From contig CM028888.1 of NCBI GenBank assembly GCA_016801885.1, forward strand, positions 13,625,170 through 13,689,169: a stretch of 64,000 bases of DNA. The letters run 5' to 3'. The notes under the pieces were generated by a model. That model was given only the letters and a program-made list of their open reading frames with translations. It was not told the origin of the DNA and did not search any database. Positions 24,111-37,449 of this stretch are shown here, piece after piece; the stretch's first letter is position 1, and each line of letters opens with the position of its first letter. The position numbers were made by a program, and so were the translations under genes. The DNA comes from Toxotes chatareus. Its lineage: Eukaryota > Chordata > Actinopteri > Toxotidae.

Positions 24111-27100
24111 AAAAATTTTGGCCTCAAAATGTCATAAAAAACGTCATAGCATAGTATGGCGTTTTTTTCGGCCAAAAAAAGTCAAAATTTTTTTTGGCCT
24201 CAAAATGTCATAAAAAACGTCATAGTGTAGTATGGCGTTTTTTTCGGGTAAAAAAAGTCAAAAAAAATTTTTGTCTCAAAATGTCATAAAAAAACATCAT
24301 AGTATAGTATGGCGTTTTTTTCGGGTAAAAAAAGTCAAACATTTTTTTGGCCTCAAAATGTCATAAAAAAACGTCATAGTATAGTATGAAGTTTTTTTCG
24401 GCCAAAAAAAGTCAAAATTTTTGTTGGCCTCAAAATGTCATAAAAAACATCATAGTATAGTATATTTTTTTTTTTCGCCCAAAAAGTCAAAATTTTTTTG
24501 GCCTCAAAATGTCATAAAAAACGTCATAGTATAGTATGGCCTTTTTTTCGGCCAAAAAAAGTCAAAATTTTTTTTGGCCTCAAAATGTCATAAAAAACAT
24601 CATAGTATAGTATGGCGTTAAAATCGGCCAAAAAAGTCAAAATTTTTTTTGGCCTCAAAATGTCATGAAAAACGTCATAGTATAGTATGGCGTTTTTCTC
24701 GGGTAAAAAAAGTCAAAAAAAATTTTGGCCTCAAAATGTCATAAAAAACGTCATAGTATAGTATGGCGTTTTTTTCGGCCAAAAAACGTCAAAATTTTTT
24801 TTTGGCCTCAAAATGTCATAAAAAACATCATAGTATAGTATGGCGTTAAAATCGGCCAAAAAAAGTCAAAATTTTTTTTGGCCTCAAAATGTCATAAAAA
24901 ACGTCATAGTATATTATGCCGTTTTTTTCGGGTAAAAAAAGTCACAATTTTTTTTGGCCTCAAAATGTCGTAAAAAAACGTCATAGTATAGTATGGCCTT
25001 TTTTTCGGCCAAAAAAAGTCAAAATTTTTTTTGGCCTCAAAATGTCATAAAAAACGTCATAGTATAGTATGGCGTTTTTTTCGGGTAAAAAAAGTCAAAA
25101 AAAATTTTTTGGCCTCAAAATGTCATAAAAAACGTCATAGTATAGTATGAAGTTTTCTTCGGCCAAAAAACTTCAAAATTTTTTTTGGCCTCAAAATGTC
25201 ATAAAAAACGTCATAGTATAGTATGGCGTTTTTTTCGGCCAAAAAAAGTCAAAAAATTTTTGGCCTCAAAATGTCATAAAAAACGTCATAGTATAGTATG
25301 GTTTTTTTTTCGCCCAAAAAAGTCAAAATTTTTTTTGGCCTCAAAATGTCATAAAAAACGCGTCATAGTATAGTATGGTTTTTTTCGCCAAAAAGTCAAA
25401 ATTTTTTTGGCCTCAAAATGTCATAAAAAACATCATAGTATAGTATGGCGTTAAAATCGGCCAAAAAAAGTCAAAATTTTTTTGGCCTCAAAATGTCATA
25501 AAAAACGTCATAGTATATTATGGCGTTTTTTTCGGGCAAAAAAAGTCAAAAATTTTTGTTGGCCTCAAAATGTCATAAAAAACGTCATAGTATAGTATGA
25601 ATTTTTTTTCGGCCAAAAAACTTCAAAAATTTTTTTGGCCTCAAAATGTCATAAAAAACGTCATAGTATAGTATGGCGTTTTTTTTCGGGTAAAAAAAGT
25701 CAAAAAATTTTTTGGCCTCAAAATGTCATAAAAAACGTCATACTATAGTATGGCGTTTTTTTCGGGTAAAAAAAGTCTAAATTTTTTTTTGTCTCAAAAT
25801 GTCATAAAAAACATCATAGTATAGTATGGCGTTTTTTTCGGGTAAAAAAAGTCAAACATTTTTTGGCCTCAAAATGTCATAAAAAACGTCATAGTATAGT
25901 ATGAAGTTTTTTTCGGCCAAAAAAAGTCAAAATTTTTGTTGGCCTCAAAATGTCATAAAAAACGTCATAGTATAGTATGGCGTCAAAACCGGCCAAAAAA
26001 AGTCACAATTTTTTTTGGCCTCAAAATGTCATAAAAAACGTCATAGTATAGTATGGCGTTTTTTTCGGCCAAAAAAAGTCAAAATTTTTTTTGGCCTCAA
26101 AATGTCATAAAAAACATCATATTATAGTATGGCGTTAATATCGGCCAAAAAAAGTCAAAAACTTTTTTGGCCTCAAAATGTCATGAAAAACGTCATAGTA
26201 TAGTATGGCGTTTTTCTCGGGTAAAAAAAGTCAAAAAAAATTTTGGCCTCAAAATGTCATAAAAAACGTCATAGTATAGTATGGCGTTTTTTTCGGCCAA
26301 AAAACGTCAAAATTTGTTTTTTGGCCTCAAAATGTCATAAAAAACGTCATAGTATAGTATGGATTTTTTTTTCGACCAAAAAAAGTCAAAAATTTTTTTG
26401 GCCCCAAAATGCCATAAAAAACATCATAGTATAGTATGGCGTTTTTTTCAGGCAAAAAAAGTCAAAAAAAATTTTGGCATCAAAATGTCATAAAAAACGT
26501 CATAGTATAGTATGGCGTTTTTTTCGGCCAACAAAAGTCAAAATTTTTTTTGGCCTCAAAATATCACAAAAAACGTCATAGTATAGTATGGCGTCGAAAT
26601 CGGTCAAAAAAAGTCAAAATTTTTTTTGGCCTCAAAATGTCATAAAAAACGTCATAGTATAGTATGGCGTTTTTTTCGGCCAAAAAAAGTCAAAAATTTT
26701 TTTGGTCTCAAAATGTCATAAAAAAACGTCATAGTATAGTATGGCGTTTTTTTCGAGTAAAAAAAGTCAAACTTTTTTTTGGCCTCAAAATGTCATAAAA
26801 AACGTCACAGTATAGTATGGCGTTTTTTTCAGGCAAAAAAAGTCAAAAAAATTTTTGGCCTCAAAATGTCATAAAAAACGTCATAGTATAGTATGGCGTT
26901 TTTTTCGAGTAAAAAAAGTCAAACTTTTTTTTGGCCTCAAAATGTCATAAAAAACGTCATAGTATCATATGGCGTCAAAATCGGCCAAAAAAAGTCAAAA
27001 AATTTTTTGGCCTCAAAGTGTCATAAAAAACGTCATAGTATAGTATGGCGTTTTTTTCGGGTAAAAAAAGTCAAAAAAATTTTTTGCCTCAAAATGTCAT

Positions 27101-30100
27101 AAAAAACATTTTAGTATAGTATGGCGTTAAAATCGGCCAAAAAAAGTCAAAAATTTTTTTGGCCTCAAAATGTCATAAAAAACGTCATAGTATAGTATGG
27201 CGTTTTTTCGGCCAAAAAAAGTCAAAAATTTTTTGGCCTCAAAATGTCAAAAAAAACGTCATAGTATAGTATGGCGTCAAAATCGGCCAAAAAAAGTCAA
27301 AAATTTTTTTGGCCTCAAAATGTCATAAAAAACATCATAGTATAGTATGGCGTTAAAATCGGCCAAAAAAGTCAAAAAATTTTTTGGCCTCAAAATGTCA
27401 TAAAAAACGTCATAGTATAGTATGGCGTTTTTTTCGGCAAAAAAACGTCAGCATTTTTTTTGGCCTCAAAATGTCATAAAAAACGTCATAGTATAGCATG
27501 GAGTTTTGTTCGGCCAAAAAAAGTCAAAAAAATTTTTGGCCTCAAAATGTCATAAAAAATGTCATAGTATAGTATGACGTTTTTTTCGGCCAAAAAAAGT
27601 CAAAAAATTTTTTGGCCTCAAAATGTCACAAAAAACGTCATAGTATTATATGAATTTTTTTTAGGCCAAAAAACTTCAAAACTTTTTTTGGCCTCAAAAT
27701 GTCATAAAAAACATCATGGTATGGCGTCAAAATCGGCTAAAAGAAGTCAAAATTTTTTTTGGCCTCAAAATGTCATAAAAAACGTCATAGTATAGTATGG
27801 CGTTTTTTTCAAAAAATTCAAAAATTTTTTTTGTCTCAAAATGTCATAAAAAACGTCATAGTATAGTGTGGCGTTTTTTTCGGCCAAAAAAAGTCAAAAT
27901 TTTTGTTGGCCTCAAAATGTCATAAAAAACATCATAGTATAGTATGGCGTTAAAATCGGCCAAAAAAGTCAAAAAAATTTTTGGCCTCAAAATGTCATAA
28001 AAAACGTCATAGTATAGTATGGCGTTTTTCTCGGGTAAAAAAAAAAAAAAAATTTTTTTGGCCTCAAAATGTCATAAAAAACGTCATAGTATAGTATGGC
28101 TTTTTTTTCGGGCCAAAAAAGTCAAAAAAATTTTTGGCCTCAAAATGTCATAAAAAACGTCATAGTATATTATGGCGTTTTTTTCGGCCGAAAAAGAGTC
28201 AAAATTTTTTTTGGCCTCAAAATGTCATAAAAAACGTCATAGTATAGTATGGCGTTTTTTTTTCGGCCAAAAAAAGTCAAAAAGTTTTTTGGCCTCAAAA
28301 TGTCATAAAAAACATCATATTATAGTATGGCGTTTCTTTCGGCCAAAAAAAGTCAAAAAATTTTTTGGCCTCAAAATGTCATAAAAAACGTCATAGTATA
28401 GTATGGCGTCAAAATCGGCCAAAAAAAGTCACATTTTTTTTGGGCCTCAAAATGTCATAAAAAACGTCATAGTATAGTATGGCGTTTTTTTTGGGCAAAA
28501 AAAGTCAATTTTTTTTTTGGCCTCAAAATGTCATAAAAAAAACTTCATAGCATAGTATGGCGTTTTTTTCCGCCAAAAAAAGTCAAATTTTTTATTGGCG
28601 TCAAAATGTCATAAAAAACGTCATAGTATAGTATGGCATTTTTTTCGGCCAAGCAAAGTCAAAATTTTTGTTGGCCTCAAAATGTCATAAAAAAACGTCA
28701 TAGTATAGTATGGCGTTTTTTTCGGCAAAAAAACGTCAAAATTTTTTTTGGCCTCAAAATGTCACAAAAAACGTCATAGTATATTATGGCGTTTTTTCGG
28801 CCGAAAAAAGTCAACATTTTTTTTGGCCTCAAAATGTCATAAAAAACATCATATTATAGTATGGCGTTTTTTTCGGGCAAAAAAAGTCAAAATTTTTTTT
28901 GGCCTCAAAATGCCATAAAAAACGTCATAGTATAGTATGGCGTTTTTTTTCGAAAAAACGCGTCAAAATTTTTTTTTTGGCCTCAAAATATCATAAAAAA
29001 CGTCATAGTATGGCATCAAAATCGGGCCAAAAAAAGTCACAATTTTTTTGGCCTCAAAATGCCATAAAAAACGTCATAGTATAGTATGGCGTTTTTTCAA
29101 TAAAAAATCAAAATTTTTTGGCCTCAAAATGCCATAAAAACGTCACAGTATAGTATTTTTTTTTTTTGGCCAACAAAAGTCAACATTTTTTTGGCCTCAA
29201 AATGTCATAAAAAACGTCATAGTATAGTATAGTATGATAAAAGCCGCCAAAAAAGTCAAAAATTTTTTTGGCCTCAAAATGTCATAAAAAACGTCATAGT
29301 ATAGTATGGCGTCAAAATCGGCCACACAAAGTCGACATTTTTTTTGGCCTCAAAATGTCATAAAAAACGTCATAGTATAGTATGGAGTTTTGTTCGGCCA
29401 AAAAAAGTCGAAATTTTTTTTGGCCTCAATATGTCATAAAAAACGTCATAGTATAGCATGGAGTTTTGTTCGGCCAAAAAAAGTCGAAATTTTTTTTGGC
29501 CTCAAAATGCCATAAAAAACGTCATAGTATAGTATGAGCAAAGCCGCCAAAAAACGTCAAAATTTTTTTTGGCCTCAAAATATCATAAAAAACGTCATAG
29601 TATGGCATCAAAATCGGCCAAAAAAAGTCACAATTTTTTTGGCCTCAAATTGCCATAAAAAACGTCATGGTATAGTATGGCGTTTTTTTCAGCCAAAAAG
29701 AAACGAAATTTTTTTTGGCCTCAAAATGCCATAAAAAACGTCACCGTATAATATGCCGTTTTTTTTGGCCAACAAAAGTCAAAATTTTTCTTGGCCTCAA
29801 AATGTCATAAAAAACATCATAGTATAGTATGGCGTTTCTTTTCGGCCAAAAAAAGTCAAAAAAATTTTTGGCCTCAAAATGTTATAAAAAACGTCATAGT
29901 ATAGTATGGCGTTTTTTTCGGGCAAAAAAGTCAAAATTTTTTTTTGGTCTCATAAAAAAATGTCATAGTATAAAAAAAAGTCATAATCAAATGTCATAAA
30001 AACGCCATAGTATAAAAAGTCAAAAATCATAAAAACGCATCATAGTATAGTATGGCGTTTTTTTCGGCCAAAAAAGTCAAAATTTTTTGGCCTCAAAATG

Positions 30101-33100
30101 TCATTGACAAAAAAAAACGTCATAGTATAGTATGGCGTTTTTTTCAGCCAAAAAATCAAAATTTTTTTTGGCCTCAAAATGTCATAAAAAACGTCATAGT
30201 ATAGTATGAAGTTTTCTTCGGCCAAAAAACTTCAAAATTTTTTTTGGCCTCAAAATGTCATAAAAAACGTCATAGTATAGTATGAGGTTTTCTTCGGCCA
30301 AAAAACTTCAAAATTTTTTTTTGGCCTCAAAATGTCATAAAAAACGTCATAGTATAGTATGGTTTTTTTGAAAAAAAAGTCAAAAATTTTTGGCCTCAAA
30401 TGTCATAAAAAGTCATAGTATAGTATGGCGTTTTTTTGGCCAAAAAAGTCAAAAATTTTTTTGGCCTCAAAATGTCATAAAAACGTCATAGTATAGTATG
30501 AGGTTTTTTCGAAAAAAAAGTCAAAAATTTTTTGGCCTCAAAATGTCATAAAAAACGTCATAGTAGTATATATTTTTTTTTCGGGCAAAAAAGTCAAAAA
30601 TTTTTTTTTGTCTCAAAATGTCATAAAAAAAACATCATAGTATAGTATGGCGTTTTTTTTTCGGTAAAAAAGTCAAAATTTTTTTGGCCTCAAAATGTCA
30701 TAAAAAACGTCATAGTATAGTATGGCGTTTTTTTTGAATAAAAAGTCAAAATTTTTTTTGGCCTCAAAATGTCATAAAAAACGTCATAGTATAGTATATG
30801 GCGTTTTTTTTTTCGCCAAAAAAGTCAAAATTTTTTTTGGCCTCAAAATGTCATAAAAAACGTCATAGTATAGTATGGCGTTTTTTCGGGTAAAAAGTCA
30901 AAAATTTTTTTTGGCCTCAAAATGTCATAAAAAACGTCATAGTATAGTATAGTATGTTTTTTTATGAAGGTCAAAAAAAAGTCAAAATTTTTTTTGCCTC
31001 AAAATGTCATAAAAAACATCATAGTATAGTATGGCGTTTTTTTCGGGTAAAAAAAGTCAAACATTTTTTTGGCCTCAAAATGTCATAAAAAACGTCATAG
31101 TATAGTATGAAGTTTTTTTCGGCCAAAAAAAGTCAAAATTTTTTTTGGCCTCAAAATGTCATAAAAAACGTCATAGTATAGTATGGCGTTTTTTTCTGGT
31201 AAAAAAAGTCAAAAAAATTTTTGGCCTCAAAATGTCATAAAAACGTCATAGTATAGTATGAAGTTTTTTTTCGCAAAAAAGTCAAAAATTTTTTTGGCCT
31301 CAAAATGTCATAAAAAACGTCATAGTATAGTATATATGTTTTTTTTGGCCAAAAAAGTCAAAATTTTTTTTGGCCTCAAAATGTCATAAAAAACGTCATA
31401 GTATAGTATAAGTTTTTTTTCGCAAAAAAAAAGTCAAAATTTTTTTGGCCTCAAAATGTCATAAAAAAACATCATAGTATATAGTATAGGCGTTTTTTCG
31501 CCAAAAAAAAGTCAAAATTTTTTTGGCCTCAAAATGTCATAAAAAACGTCATAGTATAGTATGAAGTTTTTTTCGGCCAAAAAAAAGTCAAAAAATTTTT
31601 TGGCCTCAAAATGTCATAAAAAACGTCATAGTATAGTATGAAGTTTTTTCGGCCAAAAAAGTCAAAATTTTTTTGGCCTCAAAATGTCATAAAAAACATC
31701 ATAGTATAGTATGGCGTTTTTTTCGGCCAAAAAAGTCAAAAAATTTTTTGGCCTCAAAATGTCATAAAAAAAACATCATAGTATAGTATGAAGTTTTTTT
31801 CGCCAAAAAAGTCAAAAATTTTTTTGGCCTCAAAATGTCATAAAAAACGTCATAGTATAGTATGAAGTTTTTTTCGCCAAAAAGTCAAAAATTTTTTTGG
31901 CCTCAAAATGTCATAAAAACATCATAGTATAGTATGTTTTTATGCCAAAAAGTCAAAATTTTTTGGCCTCAAATGTCATAAAAACGTCAAGTCATAAAGT
32001 TTTTTTGGCCTCAAAATGTCATTTTTGGCCTCATAGTAAAACGTCATAGTATAGTATGAAGTTTTTTCGCCAAAAACTTCTAAATTAAAAAGTCATAAAA
32101 AATTTTTTGGCCTAAAAAAATGTCATAAAAAATAAAATCATAGTATAGTATGGCGTTTTTTCGGCAAAAAAGTCAAAAATTTTTTGGCCTCAAAATGTCA
32201 TAAAAACGTCATAGTATAGTATGAAGTTTTTTTCGGCAAAAAAGTCAAAAATTTTTTGGCCTCAAAATGTCATAAAAACATCATAGTATAGTATGGCGTT
32301 TTTTTCGGCCAAAAAAGTCAAAATTTTTTGGCCTCAAAATGTCATAAAAAAACGTCATAGTATAGTATGAAGTTTTTTTGGCCAAAAAAGTCAAAATTTT
32401 TTTTGGCCTCAAAATGTCATAAAAAACGTCATAGTATAGTATGGCTTTTTTTCGCCAAAAAGTCAAAATTTTTTTGGCCTCAAAATGTCATAAAAAGGTC
32501 ATAGTATAGTATGGCCTTTTTTTCGGCCAAAAAAAGTCAAAAAATTTTTTGGCCTCAAAATGTCATAAAAAACATCATAGTATAGTATGGCGTTAAAATC
32601 GGCCAAAAAAGTCAAAAAAATTTTTGGCCTCAAAATGTCATGAAAAACGTCATAGTATAGTATGGCGTTTTTCTCGGGTAAAAAAAGTCAAAAAATTTTT
32701 TGGCCTCAAAATGTCATAAAAAACGTCATAGTATAATATGAAGTTTTCTTCGGCCAAAAAACTTCAAAAAAATTTTTGGCCTCAAAATGTCATAAAAAAC
32801 GTCATAGTATAGTATGAAGTTTTCTTCGGCCAAAAAACTTCAAAATTTTTTTTGGCCTCAAAATGTCATAAAAAACGTCATAGTGTAGTATGGCGTTTTT
32901 TTCGGGTAAAAAAAGTCAAAAAAATTTTTTGTCTCAAAATGTCATAAAAAACATCATAGTATAGTATGGCGTTTTTTTCGGGTAAAAAAAGTCAAACATT
33001 TTTTTGGCCTCAAAATGTCATAAAAAACGTCATAGTATAGTATGAAGTTTTTTTCGGCCAAAAAAAGTCAAAAATTTTTGTTGGCCTCAAAATGTCATAA

Positions 33101-34789
33101 AAAACATCATAGTATAGTATGGCGTTTTTCTCGGGTAAAAAAAGTCAAAAAAATTTTTGGCCTCAAAATGTCATAAAAAACGTCATAGTATAGTATGATG
33201 TTTTTTTTTCGCCAAAAACGTCAAAATTTTTTTTTTTGGCCTCAAAATGTCATAAAAAACATCATAGTATATAGTATGGCGTTAAAATCGGCCAAAAAAA
33301 GTCAAAATTTTTTGGCCTCAAAATGTCATAAAAAACGTCATATAGTATATTATGGCGTTTTTTCGGTAAAAAGTCACAATTTTTTTGGCATCAAAATGTC
33401 ATAAAAAAACGTCATAGTATAGTATGGCCTTTTTTTCGGCCAAAAAAAGTCAAATTTTTTTTTGGCCTCAAAATGTCATAAAAAACGTCATAGTATAGTA
33501 TGGCGTTTTTTTCGGGTAAAAAAAGTCAAGAATTTTTTTGGCCTCAAAATGTCATAAAAAACGTCATAGTATAGTATGAAGTTTTTTTCGGCCAAAAAAC
33601 TTCAAAATTTTTTTTGGCTTCAAAATGTCATAAAAAACCGTCATAGTATATTATGGCATTTTTTTCGGGCAAAAAAAGTCAAAAATTTTTGTTGGCCTCA
33701 AAATGTCATAAAAAACGTCATAGTATAGTATGAAGTTTTTTTCGGCCAAAAAACTTTAAAAATTTTTTTGGCCTCAAAATGTCATAAAAAACGTCATAGT
33801 ATAGTATGACGTTTTTTTCGGGTAAAAAAAGTCAAAAAATTTTTTGGCCTCAAAATGTCATAAAAAACGTCATACTATAGTATGGCGTTTTTTTCGGGTA
33901 AAAAAAGTCTAAATTTTTTTTTGTCTCAAAATGTCATAAAAAACATCATAGTATAGTATGGCGTTTTTTTCGGGTAAAAAAAGTCAAACATTTTTTTGGC
34001 CTCAAAATGTCATAAAAAACGTCATAGTATAGTATGAAGTTTTTTTCGGCCAAAAAAAGTCAAAATTTTTGTTGGCCTCAAAATGTCATAAAAAACGTCA
34101 TAGTATAGTATGGCGTTTTTTTTTCGGCCATAAAAAGTCAAAAATTTTTTGGCCTCAAAATGTCATAAAAACGCGTCATAGTATAGTATGAAGGTTTTTT
34201 CGGCCAAAAAACTTCAACATTTTTTTGGGCCTCAAAATGTCATAAAAAACGTCATAGTATAGTATGGCGTTTTTTTCGGGCAAAAAAAGTCAAAAATTTT
34301 TTGGCCTCAAAATGTCATAAAAAACGTCATAGTATAGTATGGCGTTTTTTTCGGGTAAAAAAAGTCAAAAAAATTTTTGGCCTCAAAATGGCATAAAAAC
34401 CGTCATAGTATAGTATGACGTTTTTTTCGGCCAAAAAACTTCAAAAAATTTTTTGGCCTCAAAATGTCATAAAAAACGTCATAGTATAGTATGGTGTTTT
34501 TTTCGGCCAAAAAAAGTCAAAAATTTTTTTGGCCTCAAAATGTCATAAAAAACATCATAGTATAATATTAAGTTTTCTTCGGCCAAAAAACTTCAAAATT
34601 TTTGTTGGCCTCAAAATGTCATAAAAAACGTCATAGTATAGTATGGCGTTTTTTTTCGGGTAAAAAAAGTCAAAATTTTTTTTGGCCTCAAAATGTCATA
34701 AAAAACGTCATAGTATAGTATGGCCTTTTTTTCGGCCAAAAAAAGTCAAAAATTTTTTTGGTCTCAAAATGTCATAAAAAACGTCATAG

Positions 34790-36530
34790 TATAGTATGGA
34801 GTTTTGTTCGGCCAAAAAAAGTCGAAATTTTTTTTGGCCTCAATATGTCATAAAAAACGTCATAGTATAGCATGGAGTTTTGTTCGGCCAAAAAAAGTCG
34901 AAATTTTTTTTGGCCTCAAAATGCCATAAAAAACGTCATAGTATAGTATGGCGTTTTTTTCGGCCAAAAAAACGTCAAAATTTTTTTTGGCCTCAAAATA
35001 TCATAAAAAACGTCATAGTATAGTATGGCGTTTTTTTCAGCCAAAAAGAAACGAAATTTTTTTTGGCCTCAAAATGCCATAAAAAACGTCACCGTATAGT
35101 ATGCCGTTTTTTTCGGCCAACAAAAGTCAAAATTTTTCTTGGCCTCAAAATGTCATAAAAAACATCATAGTATAGTATGGCGTTTCTTTTCGGCCAAAAA
35201 AAGTCAAAAAAATTTTTGGCCTCAAAATGTTATAAAAAACGTCATAGTATAGTATGGCGTTTTTTTCGGCCAAAAAAAGTCAAAAATTTTTTTGGTCTCA
35301 AAATGTCATAAAAAACATCATAGTATAGTATAGCGTCAAAATCGGGCCAAAAAAAGTCACAATTTTTTTGGCCTCAAAATGCCATAAAAAACGTCATAGT
35401 ATAGTATGGCGTTTTTTTCGGCCAAAAAAAATCGAAATTTTTTTTGGCCTCAAAATGCCATAAAAAACGTCACCGTATAGTATGCCGTTTTTTTCGGCCA
35501 ACAAAAGTCAAAATTTTTCTTGGCCTCAAAATGTCATAAAAAACGTCATAGTATAGTATGGAGTTTTGTTCGGCCAAAAAAAGTTGAAATTTTTTTTGGC
35601 CTCAATATGTCATAAAAAACGTCATAGTATAGCATGGAGTTTTGTTCGTCTAAAAAAAGTCGAAATTTTTTTTGGCCTCAAAATGCCATAAAAAACGTCA
35701 TAGTATAGTATGGCGTTTTTTTCGGCCAAAAAAACGTCAAAATTTTTTTTGGCCTCAAAATATCATAAAAAACGTCATAGTATGGCATCAAAATCGGCCA
35801 AAAAAAGTCACAATTTTTTTGGCCTCAAAATGCCATAAAAAACGTCATAGTATAGTATGGCGTTTTTTTCAGCCAAAAAGAAACGAAATTTTTTTTGGCC
35901 TCAAAATGCCATAAAAAACGTCACCGTATAGTATAGTATGCCGTTTTTTTTTCGCCAACAAAAGTCAAAATTTTTCTTGGCCTCAAAATGTCATAAAAAC
36001 ATCATAGTATAGTATATGTTTTTTTTCGCCAAAAAAGTCAAAAATTTTTGGCCTCAAAATGTTATAAAAAACGTCATAGTATAGTATGCCGTTTTTTTCG
36101 GCCAAAAAAAGTCAAAAATTTTTTTGGTCTCAAAATGTCATAAAAAACATCATAGTATAGTATAGCGTCAAAATCGGGCCAAAAAAAGTCACAATTTTTT
36201 TGGCCTCAAAATGCCATAAAAAACGTCACAGTATAGTATGCCGTTTTTTTCGGCCAACAAAAGTCAAAATTTTTTTTGGCCTCAAAATGTCATAAAAAAC
36301 GTCATAGTATAGTATGGAGTTTTGTTCGGCCAAAAAAAGTCGAAATTCTTTTTGGCCTCAATATGTCATAAAAAACGTCATAGTATAGTATGGAGTTTTG
36401 TTCGGCCAAAAAAAGTCGAAATTTTTTTTGGCCTCAAAATGCCATAAAAAACGTCATAGTATAGTATGACGTTTTTTTCTGCCAAAAAAAGTCAAAAAAT
36501 TTTTTGGCCTCAAAATATCATCAAAAAAAA
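34790..36530. repeat. Higher-order repeat of about 760 bp (ten monomers), 2-3 copies, within the satellite
   Basis: The variant GGCCTCAATATGTC starts at 34836, 35598 and 36354, spacings of 762 and 756 bases, i.e. ten 76-bp monomers. Each is followed by the same series of odd monomers (GGAGTTTTGTTCGG, then AAAATGCCATAAAA; in the first two copies also CAGCCAAAAAGAAACG and GTCACCGTATAGTATGCCG). A fourth, partial copy of this series is at about 29374-29810. Confidence 0.8.
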
Positions 36531-37213
36531 CATCATAGTATAGTATAGGCGTTTTTTCGGCCAAAAAAACGTCAAAATTTTTTTTGGCCTCAAAATGACA
36601 TAAAAAACGTCATAGTATAGTATGGCGTCAAAATCGGCCAAAAAAAGTCAAAAAATTTTTTGGCCTCAAAATATCATAAAAAACGTCATAGTATGGCATC
36701 AAAATCGGCCAAAAAAAGTCACAATATTTTTTGGCCTCAAAATGTCATAAAAAACGTCATAGTATAGTATGGCGTCAAAATCGGCCACAAAAAGTCAAAA
36801 AAATTTTTGGCCTCATAATGTCATAAAAAACATAGTATAGTATGGGGGGGTTTTTTGCCAAAAAAAGTCAACATTTTTCTTGGCCTCAAAATGTCATAAA
36901 AACAATAGACAAAAAAATAGTATAGTAAGGCTTCAAAATATGCCAAAAAACAGTCATATTTTAGTAAGACCTCAAAATGTCATAAAAGACGTCATATGGC
37001 CATAAGGCACCAACATAGGCCAAAAAAAAGCCGTATTTTAGTAAGACCTCCAAATGTCAGAAAAAATTTCATAGAATAGTAAGCTTTCAGAGTCGGCCAA
37101 AAAAAGTTAAACTTTAGTATGACTTCAAAATGTCATAAAAATGTCATAGTATAGTAAGGCTTCAAAATTGTTAAAAAAAAAAAATCATACTTTAGAATGG
37201 CCTCAAAATGTCA

Positions 37214-37449
37214 AGTACTTAAGTAGATTAAGTATGTGGGAGAAACACCCGCTAATACATCCAATTCCTGTGTTTTGGCGATTAGCTCGATGCTATCATA
37301 ATATCGAGAATCCCATTGACGGGTTTGCGCATTAGCATCGGTTGCGCTATTTTTAAAAAAACTTTTAAACAAACGATAAACCAAAGCGGGACACCATAAC
37401 AGGTAAGTTATGCAGGTAATTCACACATCATCAATATATTACTCACAGA
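37214..37449. other. Unclassified sequence between satellite and right hAT-like border
   Basis: Non-satellite sequence. A 27-bp stretch at 37361-37387 (starting ACTTTTAAACAAACGATAAA) is identical to 38997-39023 in a cdc23 intron, so at least its right part belongs to the same mobile family as the next feature. Confidence 0.5.

Larger units (their letters stand above)
16118..37213. repeat. 21-kb AT-rich tandem satellite array, monomer about 76 bp
   Basis: Near-uninterrupted tandem repeat, roughly 275 monomers if 76 bp is used throughout. Each unit reads approximately GGCCTCAAAATGTCATAAAA, then AACGTCATAGTATAGTATGG, then CGTCAAAATCGG or CGTTTTTTTCGG, then CCAAAAAAAGTCAAAA or GTAAAAAAAGTCAAAA, then a T7-8 run. 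Main variants are in that third block (A type TCAAAAT, B type TTTTTTT) and in CGGCC versus CGGGT. Core monomers carry TAGTATGG, while those in the first 550 and last 300 bases carry TAGTAAGG and are more diverged. The two halves of the monomer are related to each other. Short frames of 60-80 codons, with words such as ASKCHKKRHSIVWRFF, are a by-product of the repeat. The array lies between the 3' ends of convergent kif20a and cdc23. Some stretches (about 29.9-30.1, 30.3-30.6 and 31.9-32.2 kb) are scrambled or shortened. Confidence 0.95.

Noticed and set aside
17826..35914. Many 60-82 codon frames with ASKCHKKRHSIVWRFF-like words on either strand
   Set aside because: They are translations of satellite monomers; the period shifts frame each unit, and no splice or start context is conserved.
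16118..37213. CRISPR-like reading of the regular 76-bp periodicity
   Set aside because: There are no unique spacers: every part of the unit is repeated. The flanking genes are vertebrate and split by introns.
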